Of a stretch of DNA of 14,578 bases, positions 1-6,710 are shown in pieces (the first letter of the stretch is position 1; each line of letters opens with the position of its first letter). The position numbers and the translations under genes are program-made. The notes under the pieces are model-generated. The model saw only the letters and a program-made list of their open reading frames with translations. It made no database searches and was not told the origin of the DNA. Origin of the DNA: Conexibacter sp. (GTDB taxonomy: Bacteria; Actinomycetota; Thermoleophilia; Solirubrobacterales; Solirubrobacteraceae); assembly GCA_025964215.1 (NCBI GenBank), contig JAOPZG010000280.1, forward strand, positions 1 to 14,578. Reading direction: 5' to 3'.

Positions 1-208
1 GCGCCAGCGCGGCCCCGAGCAGGAAGCCGCGCGCCTCCGCGCCGACGACGACGTCGACGTCCAGCGGCCGCGCGAAGTCGGCGAGACCGGTGACCGCCGC
101 GTCCAGCGCCTCGGCCGAGGCGAGCACCGGCGTGATGTCCTTGAAGACGATCCCGGGCTTCGGGAAGTCGGGGATGTCGCGGACGAAGCTGGCGAGGTCG
201 ACGGCCAC
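1..208 (-). CDS. apt: Adenine phosphoribosyltransferase, N-terminal part (runs off left edge)
   Basis: Converts adenine and PRPP to AMP and pyrophosphate in cytosolic purine salvage. The 69 visible residues begin VAVDLASFVRDIPDFPKPG, followed by IVFKDITPVLAS, the characteristic Apt N-terminus. Further on GAEARGFLLGAALA matches the family segment usually read as G-x-EARGF-x-x-GAALA. The PRPP-binding loop would lie beyond the window edge. The start is a GTG at 208-206, chosen because it places the conserved RDIPDFPKPGI segment at the usual distance from the N-terminus; no ATG is available nearby. The gene follows the ftsR-like stop codon by 10 bases, so it is probably the last visible member of the rsiG-garA-ftsR transcript. 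The Shine-Dalgarno is weak, which fits translational coupling. Identity is secure; only the C-terminal half is unseen. Confidence 0.93.
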   Translation of the reverse strand, partial: MAVDLASFVRDIPDFPKPGIVFKDITPVLASAEALDAAVTGLADFARPLDVDVVVGAEARGFLLGAALA

Positions 209-218
209 GAGCGCTCGC

Positions 219-980
219 TCAGCCGACGATCTTGCGCAGATCGCGGATCAGCAGCAGGTGCTTGAGGTGGGTCGTGACGGCGGCGAGGTTCTCCAGCGCC
301 TCGACGGCCTCCTTGCGGCGCTCGACGTTGCGCGAGCGCAGCGCCGGGGCCAGGATCTGCTGCAGGAGCGCGGCCTCGCGGTCCGCGCTCGTGCGGAACG
401 CGCGCAGGTTGCGCCCGCCGACGCCGTAGCGCGCGAGCTCGGTGACCGCGCGGATGATCTCCCGCTCGGTCTCGTCGAAGTACTTGGTCCCGGCGCGCTG
501 CTCCCCCTTGATGACGCCGTAGTCCTCGAGCTCGGCGATCAGGGCCGGGTCGGCGCGCGTGTCCTCGACGACGTCCTCGAGCGTGTAGAGCGCGCCGTCG
601 CCGGTGACCGACATGCTCGGCCGGCGCCGCGGGCGCGGGTCGTTCGCGTCGGGGGTCGGGGCGGGCACCGAGGCCTCGCCGCCGTCGAGGCGGCCGGAGG
701 CCAGCTCCTGGCGGATGACGCGCAGCGGCAGGAACTCGTCGCGCTGCATGCGCAGGATCGTCCGCAGCCGCGCCACGTCGGTGTGCGCGTAGAGGCGGTA
801 GCCGCCGGCCGTGCGCCGCGGCTCGAGCAGCTTCTGGTCCTCGAGGTAGCGGATCTTCGAGATCGAGATGTCCGGGAACTCCTGCGCCAGCGCCTTGCAC
901 ACGGCGCCGATCGTCATCGCCTTCGCCGGGCGATCCGCATCGGTGCGCGCGGTGGCGGGCTCCTGCTCCACGGCGGCCAT
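219..980 (-). CDS. ftsR: MerR-family regulator of the FtsR type (cell-division activator)
   Basis: A 253-residue DNA-binding regulator. Residues about 22-92 form a MerR winged helix: MTIGAVCKAL, then SISKIRYLEDQKLLEP, GGYRLY and a long recognition segment ending LPLRVIRQEL. Residues 93-125 are a proline-rich linker. Residues 130-253 form the helical C-terminal domain, containing RNLRAFRTSADREAALLQQI. Both ends resemble mycobacterial Rv1828 and corynebacterial FtsR, which activates ftsZ. There is no cysteine cluster or obvious ligand pocket of classical metal-sensing MerR proteins. The ATG shares one base with the upstream FHA gene stop (TGATG), indicating translational coupling; M22 is a possible alternative start. 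The garA-ftsR gene pair is also known in mycobacteria, which supports the assignment. That it targets ftsZ here is inferred from the family only. Confidence 0.85.
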   Translation of the reverse strand: MAAVEQEPATARTDADRPAKAMTIGAVCKALAQEFPDISISKIRYLEDQKLLEPRRTAGGYRLYAHTDVARLRTILRMQRDEFLPLRVIRQELASGRLDGGEASVPAPTPDANDPRPRRRPSMSVTGDGALYTLEDVVEDTRADPALIAELEDYGVIKGEQRAGTKYFDETEREIIRAVTELARYGVGGRNLRAFRTSADREAALLQQILAPALRSRNVERRKEAVEALENLAAVTTHLKHLLLIRDLRKIVG

Positions 981-1453
981 CAGCGGGAGAGGAACGTGAG
1001 CTTGTACTTGCCGATCTGCAGCTCATCGCCGTCGGCAAGGTGGTGGGACTCGATGCGGCGGCGGTTCACGTAGGTCCCGTTCAGCGATCCGAGGTCGTCA
1101 AGGTGGAGCTCGTCGCCGCGACGGACGATGAGCGCGTGGTCGCGCGAGACGGTGACGTCGTCGAGGAAGACGTCGGAGTCCGGCCGCCGGCCGATGGTCA
1201 TGCGGTCGTGGTCGAGCGGGAAGCTCTCGCCGACCCGCCCGCCGCCGGCGCGCACGACGAGCGCGGCGCCGCCGACCTGGACGACGTCCTCGATCTCGAC
1301 CGGCACCAGCTCGCCGGTCTCGTCGATGCGGTACGTCGCCGTGGAAGACTCCGGCGCGGCCGGCTCCGGCGCGCCGATGAACGCGCCGCAGCGCTGGCAG
1401 TAGTTGGCGCCCTCAGCGTTCGTGAACCCGCACTCGGGGCATTGGCGGGCCAT
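980..1453 (-). CDS. Zinc-ribbon plus FHA domain protein, GarA/OdhI-like
   Basis: A 157-residue cytosolic signalling protein. Residues 5-22 are a zinc ribbon with two CxxC knuckles (C5, C8, C19, C22). Residues 23-60 form a linker containing a Thr-rich stretch, SSTATYRIDETGE. Residues about 63-157 are an FHA phosphothreonine-binding domain with GRRPDSDVFLDDVTVSRDH and GSLNGTYVN, carrying the canonical Gly-Arg, Ser-Arg-x-His and Asn-Gly residues. The FHA sequence closely resembles mycobacterial GarA, which inhibits 2-oxoglutarate dehydrogenase and activates glutamate dehydrogenase when unphosphorylated and is switched off when its own N-terminal threonine is phosphorylated. GarA lacks the zinc ribbon, so this is a domain variant. 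The next gene being ftsR-like repeats the mycobacterial arrangement. A Shine-Dalgarno (GGAGAGG) lies about a dozen bases before the ATG. Control of 2-oxoglutarate metabolism is inference. Confidence 0.82.
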   Translation of the reverse strand: MARQCPECGFTNAEGANYCQRCGAFIGAPEPAAPESSTATYRIDETGELVPVEIEDVVQVGGAALVVRAGGGRVGESFPLDHDRMTIGRRPDSDVFLDDVTVSRDHALIVRRGDELHLDDLGSLNGTYVNRRRIESHHLADGDELQIGKYKLTFLSR

Positions 1454-1476
1454 CGGCGCCGCGCCCTCTCCGGCCG

Positions 1477-1737
1477 TTACTCGCCCGCCGGCTCTTCGCC
1501 GGAGGCGCGGCCGGCGAGGATGTCGGTCAGCCGCTGGACGTCGGCGCCCGTGATGACCTCCTCGCCGCCCTCGTGGCGCTTGCGGAGGCGGTTCACCAGC
1601 TCAGCGCGCAGGATGTCGATCTTGCCGTGCAGGATGCGACGGCGGTAGGAGATGTCGACCTCCTCCTCGGTCAGCTGCTGGATGAGGTCCTTCAGCTCCT
1701 GGTCCGAGAGCGAGCCGAGATCGGGGAACGTGTCCAT
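1477..1737 (-). CDS. rsiG: RsiG-type c-di-GMP-binding anti-sigma factor (candidate)
   Basis: An 86-residue, highly charged, helical protein without membrane segments. After a short SLSDQELKDLIQQL helix it has EEEVDISYRRRILHGKIDI. This fits the RsiG c-di-GMP motif E(X)3S(X)2R(X)3Q(X)3D at every position except that His replaces Gln (E-VDI-S-YR-R-RIL-H-GKI-D). In Streptomyces, RsiG bound to c-di-GMP sequesters sigma-WhiG; homologues in deep-branching actinobacteria carry one motif copy and act as dimers, and a single copy is what is seen here. Older annotation would call it 'aerial mycelium formation protein'. The start is ATG at 1737, chosen because a strong AGGAGGAGAAGG lies 9 bases upstream; a longer reading from 1797 would skip that site and lose the promoter. 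It heads the cluster leading into the FHA gene 23 bases downstream. No WhiG-like sigma gene is visible, so the partner is unknown. Confidence 0.72.
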   Translation of the reverse strand: MDTFPDLGSLSDQELKDLIQQLTEEEVDISYRRRILHGKIDILRAELVNRLRKRHEGGEEVITGADVQRLTDILAGRASGEEPAGE

Positions 1738-1745
1738 GCGGGGGT

Positions 1746-1757
1746 CCTTCTCCTCCT
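1746..1757 (-). promoter_or_regulatory. Strong ribosome binding site of the rsiG-like gene
   Basis: AGGAGGAGAAGG on the minus strand, ending 9 bases before the ATG at 1737. It is the strongest Shine-Dalgarno in the window and decides the start of the rsiG-like gene. Confidence 0.75.
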
Positions 1758-1773
1758 GGGGACGGGCCGGGCG

Positions 1774-1801
1774 AGAATAGCAGCGAAAGCCAACCACTCA
1801 A
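1774..1801 (-). promoter_or_regulatory. Candidate sigma-70-type promoter of the rsiG-garA-ftsR-apt cluster
   Basis: On the minus strand TTGAGT (1801-1796) is followed after 16 bases by TATTCT (1779-1774), each matching four of six consensus positions. The predicted start site near 1767 would give a leader of about 30 bases containing the strong AGGAGGAG ribosome binding site (1746-1757). An inverted repeat CTCAAG-5-CTTGAG at 1797-1813 overlaps the -35 and the stop codon of the upstream phosphatidyltransferase gene; it could be an operator or a weak terminator. This is pattern reading only. Confidence 0.4.
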
Positions 1802-1813
1802 GCTCAACTTGAG
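1797..1813. repeat. Inverted repeat CTCAAG-n5-CTTGAG
   Basis: Two perfect 6-base arms (1797-1802 and 1808-1813) with a 5-base spacer. It spans the stop codon of the phosphatidyltransferase gene and overlaps the candidate -35 of the rsiG-like cluster. It may be a small operator, a weak terminator or chance. Confidence 0.35.
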
Positions 1814-2457
1814 GGTGCACCCTTCGTTGCGTCCAGCCCGTCACGGGTGTAGACGATGGCGGCCATCAGCGAGAGGGCCAAGCCGAAGTAGAACAGGATG
1901 TGGGCCAGCGTGCTGAGGCCGACCAGCGCGAAGAAGATCGCGCTCATCGTCGGCCACACGCCCCAGCGCCCCCACCAGTTGATCTTCAGCTCGATGCCGC
2001 GGCGCAGCGCGAGCTGCCCGGCGGCCAGCAGGTAGAGCTCGCGGGCGATCAGCAGCGCGATGCCCCAGCGGGGCAGCGTCTCGAACTTCCAGCAGATGAT
2101 CAGGCCGCTGACCACCAGCATGCGATCGACCACCGGGTCGAGCAGCGCGCCGAAGCGGCTGTACTGCCCGGTGACCCGCGCGGCGATGCCGTCGGCGTAG
2201 TCGCTCCAGCCGATGACGGCGAAGAGGATCGCCGGCCACGCGTCGGTCCCGCTGTCCGACGACAGCCCGGTGACCAGCAGCGGGACGATCAGCGCGAGGC
2301 GGACGAAGCCGATCGCGTTCGGGATCGTCCAGACGTTCCAGGGGGCGCCTGAGAGCGTCTGCGGCGGCGGGGGGCCGGAGCGGTCCAGGCCGAAGAGGCG
2401 GCGGAAGGTCAGGCGCGGGTTGCGCCAGGCCGGCGGGGCTACGGGATCGTCGGCCAC
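1804..2457 (-). CDS. CDP-alcohol phosphatidyltransferase (PgsA-like)
   Basis: An integral membrane enzyme that transfers a phosphatidyl group from CDP-diacylglycerol to an alcohol. The complete signature D(X)2DG(X)2AR(X)8G(X)3D(X)3D is present as DYADGIAAR, eight residues, GALLDPVVD, with metal-binding aspartates near residues 86, 89, 107 and 111 of a 217-residue protein. Hydrophobic segments lie around residues 42-65, 72-85, 113-123, 128-150 and 165-205. NVWTIPNAIGFVRL resembles the start of phosphatidylglycerophosphate synthases, but cardiolipin synthase or phosphatidylinositol-phosphate synthase specificity cannot be excluded. The start is GTG at 2457, which overlaps the proS 3' end by 19 bases; the reading frame continues further upstream inside proS, but only as antisense-like low-complexity sequence. 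Overlap with proS implies cotranscription and coupled translation. Confidence 0.85.
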   Translation of the reverse strand: MADDPVAPPAWRNPRLTFRRLFGLDRSGPPPPQTLSGAPWNVWTIPNAIGFVRLALIVPLLVTGLSSDSGTDAWPAILFAVIGWSDYADGIAARVTGQYSRFGALLDPVVDRMLVVSGLIICWKFETLPRWGIALLIARELYLLAAGQLALRRGIELKINWWGRWGVWPTMSAIFFALVGLSTLAHILFYFGLALSLMAAIVYTRDGLDATKGAPSS

Positions 2458-4106
2458 AGCGCCTGCACCGCCTCGGCCGCGGTCGCGAGCGGGACGCCGC
2501 CCTCCTGGTCGACCTGACCCCGGCGCAGCTGCGCCTCGGCGATCCCGGACTCCAGCGAGCGCTTGCCGACGGTCAGGCGCAGCGGCGCGCCGAGCAGCTC
2601 GGCGTCGGCGAACTTCTCGCCGGTGCCGGAGGCGCGGTCGTCGAGCAGCGTCGAGAAGCCGGCGGCCTGGAGCTGGCGGTAGAGGCCGGCGGCGGCCTCC
2701 TGCTCGGGCGTGCCGGGCTTGCCGAGGGCGACGACCTCGACGTCGAAGGGCGCGATCGACTTCGGCCACGCGATGCCGCGCTCGTCGCCGTACTGCTCGA
2801 CGGCGGCCGCGGCGATCCGCGCGGGGCCGATGCCGTAGGAGCCCATGAAGACCGGATGCTCCTTGCCGTGCTCGTCGGAGAACGTCAGCCCGAGCGGGAC
2901 GCTGTAGCGCGTGCCGAGCTGGAAGATGTTGCCGATCTCGATCGCGGGCTCGATGCGGACGGGGGCACCGCCGATGCTGTCGCCGGGCTCCACCAGGCGG
3001 ATGTCGAGCGTCTCGCCACCCTCGTAGGCGAACACCGCGTGGTGGTCGGGCGCGTTGGCGCCCACGACGTAGCGGCCGGGCGCGATCGCCTCGTCGAAGA
3101 CCATGTCGACGCCGTCCTTCGGGCCGAGGAAGCCCGCGGGTCCCGGCAATTCGCTCTCGTTGGCGGGACGCCACGTCTGGCCGAGCGCGTTGGTCAGCTT
3201 GATGTCGCCGATGCGGTGGTCGCCGCGCACGAAGGCGAGCACGAGGCCGCGCTCCTCCGCGATGACGGGGAACGCCTTCAGCAGGTTGCCGGCCGGCACG
3301 CCGAGGCCGCCCGCGACCGCCTCGATCGTCGTCTGCCCGGGCGTGTGCAGCTCGCCGGCGATCTCATCGCTCAGCGGCGCGACGGGCTGCGCGTCGGCCG
3401 TCGCGATCTCGAGGTTGGCGCTGTAGCCGCCGGCGCCGAGGACGACGTCGTCCTCGCCCGCGGCGCACGGCGCCATGTACTCGTGGGCCATCGTCCCGCC
3501 CATCATCCCGACGTCGGACCGGCACTCGAACCACTCCAGGCCGGCGCGGTCGTAGATCCGCGCATAGGCCTCGCGGTGGAGCTGGTAGCTGGCGGCCAGC
3601 CCCTCGGCGTCGCGGTCGAAGGTGTAGGAGTCCTTCATGATGAACTCGCGGGTGCGCAGGACGCCGGCGCGGGGGCGCGGCTCGTCGCGCTCCTTGATCT
3701 GGAAGTGGTACAGGATCATCGGCAGGTCGCGGTAGGAGCGCACCGACTGAGCGGCGTGGAACGTCACCGCCTCCTCGTGCGTCATCGCGAGCACCATGTC
3801 GGCGTCCCGGCGGTCGTGGAGGCGGAAGAGCTCGTCGCCGATCGCCTGGTAACGGCCGCTGCGCTTCCACAGCTCGGCCGGCTGCAGGACCGGCATCAGC
3901 ATCTCCTGGCCGCCGATCGCGTCGATCTCCTCGCGGATGAGCTGCACGACGCGCTGGTGCGTGCGCCAGCCGGCGGGCAGCCACGTCCAGAGCCCGGAGC
4001 CGAGCTGGCGGACGAGCCCCGCGCGGACCATGAGCTTGTGCGACAGCGCCTCCGCGTCGGCGGGCGGCTGGCGCTCGGTCGGCAGGAAGAGCTGGCTCAT
4101 GCGCAT
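2439..4106 (-). CDS. proS: Prolyl-tRNA synthetase, bacterial type
   Basis: Charges tRNA-Pro with proline; class II synthetase, 555 residues, close to the usual bacterial length of about 570. It opens [13 protein letters not shown]. Motif 1 lies near residues 38-75 (ending [11 protein letters not shown]), motif 2 near 133-162 ([20 protein letters not shown]), and motif 3 near 420-436 ([16 protein letters not shown]). Residues about 225-385 are the inserted YbaK-like editing domain that clears Ala-tRNA-Pro, with a candidate catalytic lysine in NLLKAF (K277). The C-terminal anticodon-binding domain (about 452-555) includes [21 protein letters not shown]. Start choice: ATG 4106, or the second ATG at 4100. 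No Shine-Dalgarno is visible; TATCGT at 4120-4115 suggests a near-leaderless transcript. The phosphatidyltransferase gene overlaps its 3' end. Confidence 0.97.
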   Translation of the reverse strand: MRMSQLFLPTERQPPADAEALSHKLMVRAGLVRQLGSGLWTWLPAGWRTHQRVVQLIREEIDAIGGQEMLMPVLQPAELWKRSGRYQAIGDELFRLHDRRDADMVLAMTHEEAVTFHAAQSVRSYRDLPMILYHFQIKERDEPRPRAGVLRTREFIMKDSYTFDRDAEGLAASYQLHREAYARIYDRAGLEWFECRSDVGMMGGTMAHEYMAPCAAGEDDVVLGAGGYSANLEIATADAQPVAPLSDEIAGELHTPGQTTIEAVAGGLGVPAGNLLKAFPVIAEERGLVLAFVRGDHRIGDIKLTNALGQTWRPANESELPGPAGFLGPKDGVDMVFDEAIAPGRYVVGANAPDHHAVFAYEGGETLDIRLVEPGDSIGGAPVRIEPAIEIGNIFQLGTRYSVPLGLTFSDEHGKEHPVFMGSYGIGPARIAAAAVEQYGDERGIAWPKSIAPFDVEVVALGKPGTPEQEAAAGLYRQLQAAGFSTLLDDRASGTGEKFADAELLGAPLRLTVGKRSLESGIAEAQLRRGQVDQEGGVPLATAAEAVQALWPTIP

Positions 4107-4114
4107 GGGTGCGG

Positions 4115-4120
4115 ACGATA
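4115..4120 (-). promoter_or_regulatory. Candidate -10 element of proS (near-leaderless start)
   Basis: TATCGT on the minus strand ends 8 bases before the proS ATG. It matches the actinobacterial TANNNT -10 pattern. There is no Shine-Dalgarno in this interval and no recognisable -35, since the palindrome at 4139-4166 occupies that position. Confidence 0.35.
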
Positions 4121-4138
4121 CGGCGCGGCGCGTGGGCG

Positions 4139-4166
4139 GCGCGCGCCGGTTCGAACCGGCGCGCGC
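4139..4166. terminator. Perfect 28-base palindrome; probable terminator of the RTX gene
   Basis: A perfect inverted repeat of 12-base arms around a TCGA centre, almost entirely alternating GC with GGTTCGAACC in the middle. It begins 7 bases after the stop codon of the minus-strand RTX gene and ends 32 bases before the proS start, so the likely role is a hairpin ending RTX transcription. There is no T-run, so it is not a textbook intrinsic terminator. The centre resembles a tRNA T-arm but no other tRNA parts are present. Confidence 0.6.
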
Positions 4167-4173
4167 GGGCGGG

Positions 4174-5964
4174 TCAGCGGCGGGTGACCTTCTCGCAGTG
4201 CTTCAGGCGGTCGCGCCGGTCGGCGCGGACGGTGTCCTTGCCGGCGCCGCAGTCGACGCTCTCGCGCACGCCGTCGACGGAGTTGATGGTGTCGTTGCCG
4301 CCGCCGGCGTCGACGACGTCGTGGCCGGAGCCGGGCGAGATGGCGTCGTTGCCCGGCCCGCCGGTCAGCCGGTCGTTGCCGGCGCCGCCGGTGAGCTTGT
4401 CGTTGCCGGTGCCGCCGCTGAGGCGGTCCTTGCCGGAGGCGCCGGCGAGGCGGTCGTCGCCGTCGCCGCCGTCCAGGACGTCGTCGCCCTTCCCGCCCTC
4501 GAGGCAGTCGGCGCCGCCGAGGCCCTTGAGCAGGTCGTCGCCGTCGCCGCCCACGAGGCGGTCGGCGAACGCCGTGCCGCGCAAGACGTCGTCGTCGCGC
4601 GTGCCGCGCACGACGTTGGCGCAGAGGGCGGGCGGCGGGGGCGGCGTCACCGTGCCGCCGGTCGTGAAGAAGGTGCTCAGCGAGAGCGGCCCGTCGTTGG
4701 CCGGGTTCGGGTCGGGCGTGACGGCGCTGACGCGCGCGGTCGAGCGCAGCGTCGCCGAGTAGGGGTAGATGGCCGGCATCACGAAGATCGGCGACAGCGA
4801 GAGCGAGGCCCCGGCGGCCAGCTCGGCGATCCGGCAGGTCTGGTCGGCCGAGGTGCAGACCACCCCGGCGGGCGGGTTGAACGGCAGGTTGTCGGCCGCG
4901 CCGAAGCTCAGCGCGACGCCGTGGGACGTGCCCGGCCCGAGGTTCCTGACGGTGTAGACGTGCGTGGCGGAGTCGGTCGCCTGCGCGGTGAGCTGGAGGT
5001 CGGCGCTGCTCTGCGTCACGTCGCCGCGGCCGTCGCGGTCGGCGTCCGGCTCGACGTCGGCCTGGACGAGCAGGCGGGCGTTCGTGTTGAAGATCGGCGG
5101 ATGGCCCTGCGGCGTCCAGGTCTGGCCCTCGACCGCCGGCGGCGAGGCGTAGAACACGTCGTCGCCCGTGTGCCGGGCGTACGCGGTCAGGGTGTCGCTG
5201 CCCGTGTCGGGGTTGGTCGTGGTCCGGATCGCCAGGCGGTCGCCGGGCAGGATGGGCATCGTCGCCGGGACCGTCACGACGCCGGTGTCGGCGACGTGGA
5301 CCGGCGCGGTCTCGTCGACGACCGTGAACGTGGTGGCCTCGGAGGACGTCGGGCGCAGGAGCTGGAGGACGACGTCGCCGGTGCCGGGCCGCGAGCGCAC
5401 GCGCCAGCGCACGAGGATGCCGCGCGCCTGCGGGCTGGGCACGGTGCCCGGCGCGGTCATCTGGAGGACCTGGACGTGGTTGCCGACGGGGTTCATCCCG
5501 GAGTCGTCGGGCCCGAGCGTCAGCGGCGAGCCGATCGTCCGGACGCCCAGGCACGGCGCGGCGTGGGCGGTGGCGTCGCCGGGGCACGCGTCCTGGGTGG
5601 TGTCGCCGTAGGCGTCGCCGTCGGCGTCGGGCTCGACGGTCGCGGAGACCGTGGGCGAGCCGGACGCGCCGGAGAGCGCCAGCTCCCCGCCGGCGCCGAT
5701 CGGCAGGCGCGCCGCGATGGCGCCCGGGCCGGCGAAGACGGGCTCGCCCTCCGCGGTCGTCTCCGTGTCGGCGGTCATCTCGTGGACGCTGCGCAGGCGC
5801 ACGGTCTGGCCGTCGGCGCCCATGACGGTCCACGAGGTGACCACACCGTCGACGGCCGCGGGCTGGCCGAGGCCGAGCGTCTCGTCGGCCGCCGCCGGCT
5901 GGGCGACGGCCAGCGCGGCGACGAGGGCGGCCGCGAGGGCGGTGATCCAGAGGCGTCCGTGCAT
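4174..5964 (-). CDS. Secreted protein with TSP3-like calcium motifs, DUF11-like domain and ten RTX repeats
   Basis: A 596-residue exported protein of unknown function. Residues 1-26 are a signal peptide ([18 protein letters not shown], then an AAA-D cleavage site). [16 protein letters not shown] (113-128) and DADRDGRGD (307-315) are thrombospondin-3-like calcium motifs. Residues about 320-430 resemble a DUF11/CARDB-type beta-sandwich ending in [10 protein letters not shown] proline hinge (441-445) leads into RTX sequence, with ten uninterrupted nonapeptides at 472-561 (GGxGxDxLx type), preceded by two looser copies. The C-terminus (562-596) has two cysteines and ends in a basic tail. RTX repeats fold into a parallel beta roll when they bind calcium, consistent with extracellular use. 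No catalytic domain or type I secretion genes are seen. Start ATG 5964 is favoured because CAGAAT lies 10 bases upstream; ATG 5985 (603 residues) is the alternative. Neither has a Shine-Dalgarno. Confidence 0.78.
   Translation of the reverse strand: MHGRLWITALAAALVAALAVAQPAAADETLGLGQPAAVDGVVTSWTVMGADGQTVRLRSVHEMTADTETTAEGEPVFAGPGAIAARLPIGAGGELALSGASGSPTVSATVEPDADGDAYGDTTQDACPGDATAHAAPCLGVRTIGSPLTLGPDDSGMNPVGNHVQVLQMTAPGTVPSPQARGILVRWRVRSRPGTGDVVLQLLRPTSSEATTFTVVDETAPVHVADTGVVTVPATMPILPGDRLAIRTTTNPDTGSDTLTAYARHTGDDVFYASPPAVEGQTWTPQGHPPIFNTNARLLVQADVEPDADRDGRGDVTQSSADLQLTAQATDSATHVYTVRNLGPGTSHGVALSFGAADNLPFNPPAGVVCTSADQTCRIAELAAGASLSLSPIFVMPAIYPYSATLRSTARVSAVTPDPNPANDGPLSLSTFFTTGGTVTPPPPPALCANVVRGTRDDDVLRGTAFADRLVGGDGDDLLKGLGGADCLEGGKGDDVLDGGDGDDRLAGASGKDRLSGGTGNDKLTGGAGNDRLTGGPGNDAISPGSGHDVVDAGGGNDTINSVDGVRESVDCGAGKDTVRADRRDRLKHCEKVTRR
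4282..4551 (-). repeat. Ten tandem RTX nonapeptide repeats within the secreted protein gene
   Basis: Ten back-to-back 27-base units encode [81 protein letters not shown] and AGGGNDTIN. The register is exact. Unit two carries a cysteine, and the last two units degenerate at the first glycine. This is protein-level repetition; the DNA copies are not identical. Confidence 0.9.
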
Positions 5965-5974
5965 GTGGCGAGGG

Positions 5975-5980
5975 ATTCTG
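5975..5980 (-). promoter_or_regulatory. Candidate -10 element of the RTX gene
   Basis: CAGAAT on the minus strand ends 10 bases before the ATG at 5964. It resembles the TAGAAT upstream of ispG. No clear -35 is seen. It supports the 5964 start over 5985 only weakly. Confidence 0.25.
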
Positions 5981-5995
5981 ACCATGACATCAGAA

Positions 5996-6021
5996 GGAAC
6001 GGGGCGGCGGCGAGATATGTT
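5996..6021 (+). promoter_or_regulatory. Candidate ECF-sigma (SigR/SigH-like) promoter of sodA
   Basis: GGAAC at 5996-6000 is followed by exactly 18 bases and then GTT at 6019-6021. This matches the established GGAAY-N18-GTT pattern of the actinobacterial redox-stress sigma factors SigR and SigH (SigE-type promoters are similar). Transcription would begin near 6028, leaving a leader of about 36 bases with AAGGAG at 6054-6059. An overlapping TATGTT (6016-6021) could instead serve as a housekeeping -10, but it lacks a matching -35. The element lies in the 99-base divergent gap between the RTX and dismutase genes. Confidence 0.45.
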
Positions 6022-6053
6022 TCGGGGAAGCCCGATCCGACGGCAAAGACGAC

Positions 6054-6059
6054 AAGGAG
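6054..6059 (+). promoter_or_regulatory. Ribosome binding site of sodA
   Basis: AAGGAG, 4 bases before the ATG at 6064. It fixes the dismutase start against the long in-frame reading that extends further upstream. Confidence 0.75.
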
Positions 6060-6063
6060 AACC

Positions 6064-6669
6064 ATGCCCTACTCCGTTCCTGATCTTCCCTACGCGTACG
6101 ACGCGCTGGAGCCGCACATCGACGAGGCGACGATGAAGCTCCACCACGACAAGCACCACCAGGCGTACGTGGACAAGGCCAACGCCGCGCTCGAGGGCAC
6201 GGGCTACGAGGACAAGCCCGTCGAGGAGCTGCTGGCGAACCTGTCGTCGCTGCCCGCCGACAAGCAGACGCCGCTGCGCAACCAGGCCGGCGGCCACGCC
6301 AACCACACGCTGTTCTGGGAGAACATGAGCCCGGACGGCGGCGGCGAGCCCGAGGGCGAGCTGGCCGACGCGATCGCCTCCGCCTTCGGCTCGTTCGACG
6401 ACTTCAAGGCCAAGTTCGAGGACAACGGCGTCACCCAGTTCGGCTCCGGCTGGACCTGGCTCGTCCTCGACGGCGGCGAGCTCAAGCTCGTCAAGACCGG
6501 CAACCAGGACAGCCCGATCCTCGAGGGCCAGACCCCGCTGCTCGGCAACGACGTCTGGGAGCACGCGTACTACCTCAAGTACCAGAACAAGCGCCCGGAC
6601 TACCTCAAGGCGTGGTGGAACGTCGTCAACTGGGCGAAGGTCGCCGAGCGGTACGCCGCGGCCAAGTAG
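6064..6669 (+). CDS. sodA: Superoxide dismutase, Mn/Fe family, Mn-type
   Basis: Converts superoxide to hydrogen peroxide and oxygen; 201 residues, a normal length for the family. It opens [20 protein letters not shown], the usual N-terminal hairpin. Metal ligands are H27 (KLHHDKHH), H81 ([13 protein letters not shown]), D163 and H167 (NDVWEHAYY). G77 with Q148 in GNQDSP is the manganese-type arrangement; iron enzymes carry the active-site glutamine in the other domain. No signal peptide is present, so it is cytosolic. The start is fixed by AAGGAG 4 bases upstream. Before it lies a candidate redox-stress ECF promoter, consistent with induction by oxidative stress. It is divergent from the RTX gene and only 53 bases upstream of the hydrolase gene, without a clear terminator between them. 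Cambialistic metal use cannot be excluded. Confidence 0.97.
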   Translation: MPYSVPDLPYAYDALEPHIDEATMKLHHDKHHQAYVDKANAALEGTGYEDKPVEELLANLSSLPADKQTPLRNQAGGHANHTLFWENMSPDGGGEPEGELADAIASAFGSFDDFKAKFEDNGVTQFGSGWTWLVLDGGELKLVKTGNQDSPILEGQTPLLGNDVWEHAYYLKYQNKRPDYLKAWWNVVNWAKVAERYAAAK

Positions 6670-6710
6670 TCCCGCACGACCTGACGTGACGGACGGTCGG
6701 GCGCGCGTGC

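Noticed and set aside
1738..1797. A longer rsiG-like start at 1797.
   Set aside because: It would lack a ribosome binding site, include the candidate promoter in coding sequence and add residues not typical of the family; the ATG at 1737 has a strong Shine-Dalgarno.
2458..3174. In-frame N-terminal extension of the phosphatidyltransferase reading frame inside proS.
   Set aside because: The extension is arginine/alanine-rich antisense-like sequence from another frame of proS; the family length and the GTG at 2457 fit a 217-residue enzyme.
4139..4166. A tRNA gene, suggested by GGTTCGAACC resembling a T-arm.
   Set aside because: No acceptor stem, D-arm or anticodon arm can be built around it; the similarity is limited to the palindrome centre.
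4282..4551. A CRISPR-like or DNA tandem array, from the regular 27-base period.
   Set aside because: The period is that of RTX nonapeptide codons; copies are divergent at the DNA level and there are no spacers or cas genes.
3937..6063. A very long plus-strand open frame that runs through the RTX gene region and joins in frame to sodA.
   Set aside because: Its translation is Arg/Ala/Val/Gly low-complexity antisense of the RTX and proS genes, with no recognisable domain. sodA has its own ribosome binding site and start at 6064.
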